Assembly (NCBI GenBank): GCA_045654025.1
Contig: JAZOMO010000042.1
Span: 1 to 44,779 of the forward strand
Source: Scatosoma sp045654025
Lineage (GTDB): Bacteria > Bacillota > Clostridia > Christensenellales > Borkfalkiaceae
Length of the DNA stretch: 44,779 nt
Direction: 5' to 3'
This document shows positions 38,199-44,779 of the stretch, in pieces (position 1 is the stretch's first letter; each line of letters starts with the position of its first letter). Below the pieces are notes generated by a model, which made no database searches, was not told where the DNA came from, and saw nothing but the letters and a program-made list of their open reading frames with translations. A program made the translations under genes and the position numbers.

Positions 38199-39371
38199 AT
38201 GGATAAGAAAGAATTCGCTTTGCAAGAACACGCGAAATGGCACGGTAAAATTGAGGTTGTTGCGCACGCGCCTATTACCAACGCTGCAGAGCTTGCGGTA
38301 GCTTACACCCCCGGCGTTGCAGAACCCTGCCTGAAAATTTCCGAGAACGTGGATTTATCCTACGTATATACCCGTCGTTCCAACCTGGTTGCCGTTGTCA
38401 CCGATGGCACCGCCGTTTTAGGCCTTGGCGATATCGGCCCCGAAGCAGGTATGCCCGTTATGGAAGGCAAATGCGCTCTGTTTAAGACGTTTGGCGACGT
38501 TGACGCATTCCCCTTGTGTATCCGCTCCAAGGAAGTGGACGACATCGTCAACACCGTAAAACTGTTGGCAGGTAGTTTTGGCGGCGTCAACCTTGAGGAC
38601 ATCTCCGCGCCCCGTTGCTTTGAAATCGAAAAACGCCTGAAGGAAGTTTGCGATATCCCCATCTTCCACGACGACCAGCACGGCACGGCAATCGTTACCT
38701 TAGCCGCAATGATCAACGCCTTGAAACTTGTCAATAAGAAGATTGAGGACATCGAAGTCGTCGTCAACGGCGCAGGCGCCGCAGGCATTGCAATCACCAA
38801 GCTTTTGATGAGCAAGGGTCTTAAAAAAGTTATCTTGTGCGATCGCAAGGGCGCAATTTACAAAGGACGTGACGGCCTGAACGAAATTAAGGCTGAAATG
38901 GCAGAAATTTCCAACCTTGAAATGAAGAAAGGCAGCTTGGCTGAGGTGATTAAAGGCGCAGACGTATTCGTAGGCGTTTCCGCACCTGGTAGCTTGACCA
39001 AGGAAATGGTTCGTTCTATGGCGAAAGACCCTATCATCTTCGCAATGGCAAACCCGATCCCCGAAATTCTACCTGGCGAAGCAATCGAGGCAGGCGCAAA
39101 GATCGTCGGTACGGGCAGAAGCGATTTCCCCAACCAAATCAACAACGTTCTTGCCTTCCCCGGCATTTTCCGCGGAGCTCTTGACGTTCACGCGCGCGAC
39201 ATCAACGATGCAATGAAACTTGCGGCGGCGGAGGCAATCGCAAACGTAATTCCTGAAAGCGAACTCACCCCGGAATACATTATCCCCGGCGCGTTCAACC
39301 CCATCATCAAGGATGCCGTTTCCACGGCGGTTAAAGAGGCGGCTCGCAAAACGGGCGTTGCCAGATTGTAA
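38199..39371 (+). CDS. Malic enzyme, NAD(P)-dependent oxaloacetate-decarboxylating
   Basis: Converts malate to pyruvate and CO2. The ATG at 38199 (AAGGAG 7 bp upstream) gives 390 residues; the upstream in-frame ATG lacks a ribosome site and codes for a spurious hydrophobic lead. Motifs: AVAYTPGVAEPC (Tyr36), VVTDGTAVLGLGDIGP, DISAPRCFEIE, FHDDQHGTAIVTLA (metal-binding Asp), GAGAAGIAITKLL (dinucleotide loop), and ALDVHARDIN near the end. It is the short bacterial form without a phosphotransacetylase domain. With ppdK nearby it suggests C3/C4 interconversion around pyruvate. Confidence 0.96.
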   Translation: MDKKEFALQEHAKWHGKIEVVAHAPITNAAELAVAYTPGVAEPCLKISENVDLSYVYTRRSNLVAVVTDGTAVLGLGDIGPEAGMPVMEGKCALFKTFGDVDAFPLCIRSKEVDDIVNTVKLLAGSFGGVNLEDISAPRCFEIEKRLKEVCDIPIFHDDQHGTAIVTLAAMINALKLVNKKIEDIEVVVNGAGAAGIAITKLLMSKGLKKVILCDRKGAIYKGRDGLNEIKAEMAEISNLEMKKGSLAEVIKGADVFVGVSAPGSLTKEMVRSMAKDPIIFAMANPIPEILPGEAIEAGAKIVGTGRSDFPNQINNVLAFPGIFRGALDVHARDINDAMKLAAAEAIANVIPESELTPEYIIPGAFNPIIKDAVSTAVKEAARKTGVARL

Positions 39372-39398
39372 AGCGATTAAAAATCCATATCTAAAAGA

Positions 39399-39434
39399 TA
39401 AACGGCTTATCCGAAAGGGTAAGCCGTTTTTTTA
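39399..39434 (+). terminator. Terminator of the malic enzyme gene
   Basis: Stem AACGGCTTA/TAAGCCGTT with a 10-base loop followed by seven T, 30 bp after the stop codon. Confidence 0.93.
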
Positions 39435-39474
39435 TTAAACTTTGTCATCGAGAATGTTTGATTTATGTTATAAA

Positions 39475-40080
39475 TCAATTGGCTGAAGTGAACAAATTCA
39501 TTCTCTCCGCTTTCAAGGCAAGGTAGAAATTTGCTTTCGCCGTTTCATGGTACGGCATAACAACGAAAACACCAATCCCAAAGCAAAGGGCGCCAAGCAA
39601 ATACCAGCCGATAAAGCTACAATCCAAACAGAACAATCTCCATTTGTAGCCGTCCATCATCTCACGGCTTATATCGATACAATCCCTTGCATCCAAATCA
39701 GGATCATCCTGCTGGATATACATGGCCATCGCATAGGAATACGATTTAACCCATCCAAAAACCACAAACAGCAACGACCAAAGCGCAGTGTATAAACTTT
39801 GCAATATATACAAAACCAAGGACTTCCAAAACGCCTCAGTCACCCCCGAAGACATATCCTGCAATTCAGGGCTTTTTCCGTTGACCGCACCGATAAAGAC
39901 TCTGCACTTCCCATACATCAAGGGACCGATAAAAATGACACCGATTACTACCCCCAACAGGAATATCTGCCCTACAACACACACAAAGCTAATCACCGCC
40001 ATGATTATCCACATGTTAGCAAAAACACTTTCGCCGAGTTGCATGCGAGCATTTTGGCGCAAAGTGGAGTTATCAACCAT
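39475..40080 (-). CDS. DUF975 family membrane protein
   Basis: 201 residues with four or five membrane helices. The C-terminal DUF975 hallmarks are clear: YSYAMAMYIQQDDPDLDARDC, ISREMMDGYKWRLFCLDCSFIGW (split here at the conserved Ser-x4-M-x-G-x3-x-LF pattern), GIGVFVVMPYHETAKANFY. The role of the family is unknown. It is monocistronic, convergent with the malic enzyme gene. Confidence 0.88.
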   Translation of the reverse strand: MVDNSTLRQNARMQLGESVFANMWIIMAVISFVCVVGQIFLLGVVIGVIFIGPLMYGKCRVFIGAVNGKSPELQDMSSGVTEAFWKSLVLYILQSLYTALWSLLFVVFGWVKSYSYAMAMYIQQDDPDLDARDCIDISREMMDGYKWRLFCLDCSFIGWYLLGALCFGIGVFVVMPYHETAKANFYLALKAERMNLFTSAN

Positions 40081-40114
40081 ACAAAAACCTCCAAACTTAT
40101 TATTTATCCTCTAT

Positions 40115-40142
40115 ATTATACAATTTTTGCGAAAAATGTCAA
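40115..40142 (-). promoter_or_regulatory. Promoter of the DUF975 gene
   Basis: Leftward consensus -35 TTGACA, 16-bp spacer, consensus -10 TATAAT. Confidence 0.85.
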
Positions 40143-40153
40143 TAGAAAAGAAG

Positions 40154-40182
40154 AAAAAACGGCTTGGTTCATACCAAGCCGT
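40154..40182 (-). terminator. Terminator of ppdK
   Basis: Perfect 10-bp stem ACGGCTTGGT/ACCAAGCCGT with a 4-base loop followed leftward by six T. It is 54 bp after the ppdK stop and ends just before the DUF975 promoter. Confidence 0.93.
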
Positions 40183-40235
40183 CATAATTCAGCTTTTACC
40201 TAGCACTTATCTAGGTTTTTAACGACTCAAAAATC

Positions 40236-42881
40236 TTAGTTTCTAGGATTTTTGATGTTCGCCTGAGCCGCCGCCAATCTTGCGATGGGAACACGGTAAG
40301 GCGAGCAGGAAACGTAGGTCAAACCGATTGCGTGGCAGAACTCGATGGAGGAAGGATCGCCGCCGTGCTCACCGCAGATACCGCAGTGCATTTCAGGACG
40401 TACCTTCTTACCAAGGGAAACAGCCATATCCATCAGCTTACCAACGCCCGTCGTATCCAATCTTGCGAACGGATCGGATTCGTAAATCTTGTTTGCATAG
40501 TATGCAGGCAAGAACTTACCAGCGTCGTCACGAGAGAACCCGAAGGTCATCTGCGTAAGGTCGTTCGTACCGAAGCAGAAGAATTCTGCTTCTTTTGCGA
40601 TGTCGTCTGCCGTCAAGCAAGCGCGAGGGATTTCGATCATCGTACCAACCTCGTACTTAAGAGCAATGCCAGAAGCCTTAACAACTTCGTCTGCCGTCTT
40701 AACAACGATGTCTTTTACGAACTTCAATTCCTTCGTTTCGCCCGTCAAGGGAATCATGATTTCAGGAACAAGCGTCCAGTCGGGATGACGTTTTACAACG
40801 TTGATAGCAGCCTTGATAACCGCCTTCGTCTGCATAACTGCGATTTCGGGATAGGTTACGGTCAAGCGGCAACCACGGTGACCCATCATGGGGTTGAATT
40901 CGTGCAAGCCTGCGATGATGTCCTTAATCTGCGCAACCGTCTTACCCTGCGTTGCCGCCAAAGCCGCAATGTCTTCTTCTGCGGTGGGTACGAATTCGTG
41001 CAGAGGGGGATCGAGGAAACGAATGGTTACAGGGTAGCCGCCGAGTGCTTCGAACAAGCCCTCGAAGTCTGCCTGCTGCATAGGTTCGATCTTTGCAAGA
41101 GCCGCTTCTCTTTCTTCCACGGTGTCTGCGCAGATCATTTCACGGAATGCGCCGATTCTGGAAGGATCGAAGAACATGTGTTCCGTACGGCAAAGGCCGA
41201 TACCCTGCGCGCCGAAAGCAACTGCCTGCTTTGCATCGTCGGGGGTGTCTGCGTTCGTTCTAACGCCGAGCGCCTTGAACTTGTCCGCAAGGTCCATGAT
41301 TCTGCCGAAGTAGCCAGAGTTGGGGTCTGCAGGAACAGTCTTGATCAAACCTTCGTAGATCGTACCGGTAGAACCATCCAAGGAGATTTCGTCGCCTTCC
41401 TTGAAGACTTTACCAGAAAGCTCGAACCACTTTTCTTCTTCGTGCATTTTGATTTCGCCGCAGCCGGATACACAGCACGTACCCATACCACGCGCAACAA
41501 CTGCCGCGTGAGAGGTCATACCACCACGAACGGTCAAGATACCCTGAGCGTACTTCATACCTTCGATGTCTTCAGGGGAGGTTTCCAAACGAACGAGAAT
41601 TACGTTTTCGCCCTTCTTGCCTTCTACAACTGCATCTTCTGCAGTGAAGACGATTTTACCTGCCGCCGCACCGGGGGAAGCCGCAAGCGCCTTACCGATT
41701 ACGTTGTTCTTATCAGCCGCCTTCAAAGCCGCCGCATCAAACTGAGGGTGAAGCAACATGTCAAGGCTCTTTGCATCGATCTGCATAACTGCTTCCTGTT
41801 CGGAGATCATGCCTTCGTCGATGAGGTCGCAAGCAATCTTGATTGCAGCTGCAGCCGTTCTCTTACCGTTTCTGGTCTGCAACATGTAAAGCTTCTTATC
41901 TTCGATGGTGAATTCCATATCCTGCATATCGCGGTAATGGTTTTCCAAGGTCTTGCAAACTTCCAAGAACTGCGCGTAAACTTCAGGGAATACTTCCTTC
42001 ATCTGCGCGATGGGCATCGGGGTACGTACGCCTGCAACAACGTCTTCACCCTGAGCGTTCGTCAAGAATTCGCCCATCAAGCCCTTTTCACCAGTAGCAG
42101 GGTCACGCGTGAACGCAACGCCCGTACCAGAGGTTTCGCCCATGTTACCGAACGCCATCATCTGTACGTTAACTGCCGTACCCCAGCTGTAAGGGATATC
42201 GTGGTCCATACGATAGATGTTCGCACGGGGGTTGTCCCAAGAACGGAATACCGCCTTAACTGCTTCAAACAGCTGTTCCTTCGGGTCGGTAGGGAAGTCC
42301 GTACCAAGTTGCGCTTTGTATTCTGCCTTGAACTGATTTGCGAGTTCTTTCAAATCGTCAGCCGTCAATTCAACGTCTTGCGTGACGCCTTTCTTTTCTT
42401 TCATTTCGTCGATGAGCTTTTCAAAATACTTCTTACCTACTTCCATAACGACGTCCGAGAACATCTGGATAAAGCGGCGATAGCAGTCCCAAGCCCAACG
42501 GGGGTTGCCCGATTTTGCAGCGATGGTTTCAACAACTTCTTCGTTCAAGCCAAGGTTTAAAATCGTGTCCATCATGCCGGGCATGGATGCACGTGCACCC
42601 GAACGAACGGATACGAGCAAGGGATTTTCCTTGTCGCCGAACTTCATACCGCAGATGTTTTCCATCTTTTCGATGTATTCCATGATTTCTGCCTGGATGC
42701 CTTCGTTAATCTTTCTGCCGTCTTCATAATACTGCGTACAAGCTTCGGTAGAAATCGTGAAACCCTGGGGAACGGGAAGACCGATATTGGTCATTTCCGC
42801 AAGGTTTGCACCCTTACCGCCAAGGATGTCGCGCATCTTCGCGTTGCCTTCCGTGAAGAGATAGCAATACTTCTTTGCCAT
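40236..42881 (-). CDS. ppdK: Pyruvate, phosphate dikinase
   Basis: Interconverts pyruvate, ATP and phosphate with phosphoenolpyruvate, AMP and pyrophosphate. The ATG at 42881 (GGAGG upstream) gives 881 residues, the usual size. Domains: N-terminal nucleotide-binding domain (LGGKGANLAEMTNIGLPVPQGF), central swivelling domain with the catalytic His in GGMTSHAAVVARGMG (about 455), and the C-terminal PEP/pyruvate barrel (LDPPLHEF, MMGHRGCRL, the catalytic Cys in HCGICGEHGGDP, about 835). It is typical of fermentative Clostridia that use pyrophosphate in glycolysis. It is monocistronic. Confidence 0.98.
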   Translation of the reverse strand: MAKKYCYLFTEGNAKMRDILGGKGANLAEMTNIGLPVPQGFTISTEACTQYYEDGRKINEGIQAEIMEYIEKMENICGMKFGDKENPLLVSVRSGARASMPGMMDTILNLGLNEEVVETIAAKSGNPRWAWDCYRRFIQMFSDVVMEVGKKYFEKLIDEMKEKKGVTQDVELTADDLKELANQFKAEYKAQLGTDFPTDPKEQLFEAVKAVFRSWDNPRANIYRMDHDIPYSWGTAVNVQMMAFGNMGETSGTGVAFTRDPATGEKGLMGEFLTNAQGEDVVAGVRTPMPIAQMKEVFPEVYAQFLEVCKTLENHYRDMQDMEFTIEDKKLYMLQTRNGKRTAAAAIKIACDLIDEGMISEQEAVMQIDAKSLDMLLHPQFDAAALKAADKNNVIGKALAASPGAAAGKIVFTAEDAVVEGKKGENVILVRLETSPEDIEGMKYAQGILTVRGGMTSHAAVVARGMGTCCVSGCGEIKMHEEEKWFELSGKVFKEGDEISLDGSTGTIYEGLIKTVPADPNSGYFGRIMDLADKFKALGVRTNADTPDDAKQAVAFGAQGIGLCRTEHMFFDPSRIGAFREMICADTVEEREAALAKIEPMQQADFEGLFEALGGYPVTIRFLDPPLHEFVPTAEEDIAALAATQGKTVAQIKDIIAGLHEFNPMMGHRGCRLTVTYPEIAVMQTKAVIKAAINVVKRHPDWTLVPEIMIPLTGETKELKFVKDIVVKTADEVVKASGIALKYEVGTMIEIPRACLTADDIAKEAEFFCFGTNDLTQMTFGFSRDDAGKFLPAYYANKIYESDPFARLDTTGVGKLMDMAVSLGKKVRPEMHCGICGEHGGDPSSIEFCHAIGLTYVSCSPYRVPIARLAAAQANIKNPRN

Positions 42882-43014
42882 AATGTTTATTTCCTCCAAA
42901 TTGATTTTTATCCTATTCAAGTTGGCATAAAAACCGCAAAAAAGCCTCCGCCCAACCAAATTTTCCTTCGTTTCGGGCGTAGAGAAACCTTTGTGTAGTT
43001 TTTAGCCATATTCC

Positions 43015-43043
43015 ATTTTAGTATAAAATGAAATAAATAGCAA
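43015..43043 (-). promoter_or_regulatory. Promoter of ppdK
   Basis: Leftward -35 TTGCTA, 17-bp spacer, -10 TAAAAT, about 125 bp before the start codon. I see no clear riboswitch or leader fold in the intervening sequence; the 304-bp gap 42882-43185 otherwise holds the next gene's terminator and a short ACGCG/CGCGT palindrome near 43076. Confidence 0.65.
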
Positions 43044-43134
43044 GCCTTTCACACGCAATTTTGCATATTTTTTTTACGCGTGCGCGTTTTTTACCCCTTT
43101 TTTGATTGATTCCTTGCATTTTTTCCACAAAAAC

Positions 43135-43168
43135 AAAAACGGCTTTACAAAACCGCAAAGCCGTTTTT
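43135..43168 (-). terminator. Terminator of the zinc-ribbon membrane protein gene
   Basis: Perfect 12-bp stem AAAAACGGCTTT/AAAGCCGTTTTT with a 10-base loop, T-rich leftward side, 17 bp after the stop codon. Confidence 0.92.
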
Positions 43169-43185
43169 GATGTAATTGTAGAGTT

Positions 43186-44538
43186 TTATTCGTCGATATC
43201 TTCTTTGTATTTTCTGCTGACAATCTTCGCAGCAATTGCAATGCCCATGCTGACAAACGAGAACACAACCGCCAAAATAGACGACGCATATTTTATCTTC
43301 ATGTTCACAGAGCCATAAGACCATTCCGTCGTCTTTACGATAAATTCCGCTTGTTTTGCAATCAATATCGTAAATATCAACGCGCCGACGCTGCAAGCAA
43401 ACGAGAGTATAGACCACAGCATGCCGTTATTCTTTTTCTCATCCACGGTATTGCCGATATTTCTAAACAACGCCATAATGGCAAACGTAGCCGCCGCCAA
43501 AACAAAGAGCGTGCCTACCATAGAAAACGCCGATATCGCCCACATTTCTTCTTTCAAGATAGGCTCGTTATAATACATTTCAACAAAAAGCCCCAACAGC
43601 GTTGCGCCCGAAAGTCCCGGCGAACCTTCCGCAACGGAAATACCACTTACCAAAACTTCTGCACCCGCACGGCGAACCATCAAATAGGAAATCACGCCAA
43701 ACATTATGCACGCGCCCGCACAAATCCAACGCGCCAAAAAAGCTTTCTTCATAAAACGCTTGTAATCGGTCGCCAGCGCGCAACCCGTCGCACCTGCCAA
43801 GCCGATAGAACACAGCACCAACCCAGCCACCGTTGCACCATTGAATCCGATTTTAATTCCCAGCAATTCGCCACCGCCGAACGGATACAAGAGCGCCGTG
43901 CCGAGTATGTAAGAAAACGCCGTATAAATCGCCATTTTGATCGGGTTGCCCTTTTCTTTGCCCAGTAGCGCAAACACGCCGTACGTCACCGTCAATGTAA
44001 AGAACGTCGTCACGCTCGCCAACGTTGCCACCGCAATTAGACAAGCCGTAATAGCGTCCATATACATCAACGCAAATACCGCCCCCTTAAAGTGCGAGCC
44101 GTTCAACATAGATTTTACTTCCTTTATCTCTTTGAACGAATCGCCTAAATAATAGAAAATAGTCTTTTCTCCTTCAAATCCCATAAAGAACATAAAAATG
44201 AACGCCGCCAATGCAGAAAACAATCCGCACGAAATCGCAACGATTTTCATAACGCCGTTATACGACACCTTTTTCGAGTTGTTTTTTCCTTTCTCACACG
44301 CGCACTTGTTCCCTTTTACGCCGCATTGCGGACAAAATGCGCCTTCAAATTCAGCGCCGCAATTTTTGCAGACCTTTTTGCCGTCAATCCGCGTACCGCA
44401 ACGCACGCAGAATTTATAGCTTTCATCGTTTTCATGTCCACATTTAGGGCACTCTTTTTTGCCGTCTACGCGTCCACCGCAATTAGGACAAAACACCGCA
44501 TTGTCAGGAGCGGCGCTTCCACAAAGTTTACACTCCAT
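43186..44538 (-). CDS. Triple zinc-ribbon, multi-pass membrane protein of unknown function
   Basis: 450 residues from the ATG at 44538 (AAAGGAG upstream). The N-terminus carries three tandem C4 zinc ribbons: C3/C6 with C17/C20, C30/C33 with C44/C47, and C57/C60 with C69/C72, then a further CAC at about 79. After a Lys-rich linker come about nine hydrophobic helices (from ~95 to ~440) with a short acidic tail. Zinc-ribbon plus membrane proteins are common in Clostridia and mostly uncharacterised. It has its own promoter and terminator. Confidence 0.85.
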   Translation of the reverse strand: MECKLCGSAAPDNAVFCPNCGGRVDGKKECPKCGHENDESYKFCVRCGTRIDGKKVCKNCGAEFEGAFCPQCGVKGNKCACEKGKNNSKKVSYNGVMKIVAISCGLFSALAAFIFMFFMGFEGEKTIFYYLGDSFKEIKEVKSMLNGSHFKGAVFALMYMDAITACLIAVATLASVTTFFTLTVTYGVFALLGKEKGNPIKMAIYTAFSYILGTALLYPFGGGELLGIKIGFNGATVAGLVLCSIGLAGATGCALATDYKRFMKKAFLARWICAGACIMFGVISYLMVRRAGAEVLVSGISVAEGSPGLSGATLLGLFVEMYYNEPILKEEMWAISAFSMVGTLFVLAAATFAIMALFRNIGNTVDEKKNNGMLWSILSFACSVGALIFTILIAKQAEFIVKTTEWSYGSVNMKIKYASSILAVVFSFVSMGIAIAAKIVSRKYKEDIDE

Positions 44539-44581
44539 AATTTTTCTCCTTTTTAGCGAAAGCTTCGCTTTTGTACTCCCT

Positions 44582-44609
44582 ATTATACCCACTCTCTAAT
44601 TTTTGTCAA
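44582..44609 (-). promoter_or_regulatory. Promoter of the zinc-ribbon membrane protein gene
   Basis: Leftward consensus -35 TTGACA, 16-bp spacer, consensus -10 TATAAT. Confidence 0.87.
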
Positions 44610-44619
44610 TACCCTTTTG

Positions 44620-44656
44620 AAAAAAAGGCAACCGCGCAAAAAAATACGCAGTTGCC
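44620..44656 (-). terminator. Terminator of the gene at the right edge
   Basis: GGCAAC/GTTGCC stem with an inner GCG/CGC helix, followed leftward by seven T. It lies 25 bp after the stop of the partial gene. Confidence 0.85.
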
Positions 44657-44681
44657 CACCCTTTTGTAGAATATTTTTTAA

Positions 44682-44779
44682 TTAATAGAGTTGAAAGAAC
44701 GCTTTCGTTCCCGAAAGGAGCTTTTCGTCCAATTTCCAGTTGCCGTATTCATATAACAGCCCAAATTTGCACTCTTTCG
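44682..44779 (-). CDS. C-terminal fragment of an unidentified protein (cut by window edge)
   Basis: Of the three minus-strand frames at the edge, this one gives 31 residues ending LDEKLLSGTKAFFQLY and a TAA, followed at once by a terminator. The other two frames are less protein-like: one has an early stop, the other is Arg/Ser/Asn-rich. The family cannot be named from so little sequence. Confidence 0.5.
   Translation of the reverse strand, partial: KECKFGLLYEYGNWKLDEKLLSGTKAFFQLY

Noticed and set aside
40332..42560. Plus-strand open frame of 742 codons inside ppdK
   Set aside because: It is the antisense shadow of the strongly biased ppdK coding strand. It is rich in Cys, Arg and Phe, has no ribosome site, and ppdK itself is certain.

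Overview
The window is a housekeeping chromosome segment of a low-to-mid GC bacterium of the phylum Bacillota, most likely an uncultured, gut-type member of class Clostridia. The evidence is the Bacillota gene order (comM-dprA-topA-trmFO; rpsB-tsf-pyrH-frr-uppS-cdsA-dxr-rseP; ylxM-ffh-rpsP-khpA-rimM; rpmG-secE-nusG-rplKA-rplJL), L10 and L19 ribosomal-protein leaders, a TPP riboswitch in front of thiT, pyruvate phosphate dikinase, lipobox lipoproteins, and strong AGGAGG ribosome sites. Almost everything is on the minus strand. I see no tRNA, rRNA, CRISPR array, prophage or transposase gene. The genus call is only inference.

Layout, left to right. 1-6.6 kb: comM, a DUF1294 gene, a diverged dprA, topA and trmFO (cut by the left edge), read leftward from a promoter near 6.62 kb. 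6.9-12 kb: a BspA-type leucine-rich-repeat lipoprotein, rplS with its leader, a Na+/Ca2+-type exchanger and a plus-strand CDF metal transporter. 12-16.8 kb: an operon of a degenerate FtsK-like protein, mutY and an iron-sulfur flavoprotein, then an HtrA-like lipoprotein protease and the nucleotidase yfbR. 16.8-17.8 kb: TPP riboswitch and thiT (+). 17.8-28.5 kb: translation, protein-export and isoprenoid/lipid genes. 28.6-32.6 kb: a ruvX-DUF1292 in-frame fusion and four poorly characterised genes. 32.8-36.6 kb: ribosomal stalk and nusG clusters. 36.7-44.8 kb: aminotransferase, malic enzyme, DUF975 protein, ppdK, a zinc-ribbon membrane protein and a gene fragment at the right edge.

The least ordinary material is non-coding. 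A ~124-bp repeat occurs three times (12153-12277, 19103-19225, 34085-34208). Each copy abuts or overlaps the stop codon of a minus-strand gene, and three of its stems show compensatory base changes between copies. A second class comprises three arrays of mini-hairpins strung together by a fixed short connector (ACTTCACT at 6.7 kb, TCGATAT at 11.9 kb, GTTATGA at 31.5 kb). In two of them the connector flips orientation half way. A separate ~107-bp long palindrome lies at 9345-9451. On the protein side the ruvX-DUF1292 fusion is notable: the Shine-Dalgarno site of the second gene is translated as part of the linker, and the first gene appears to be leaderless.
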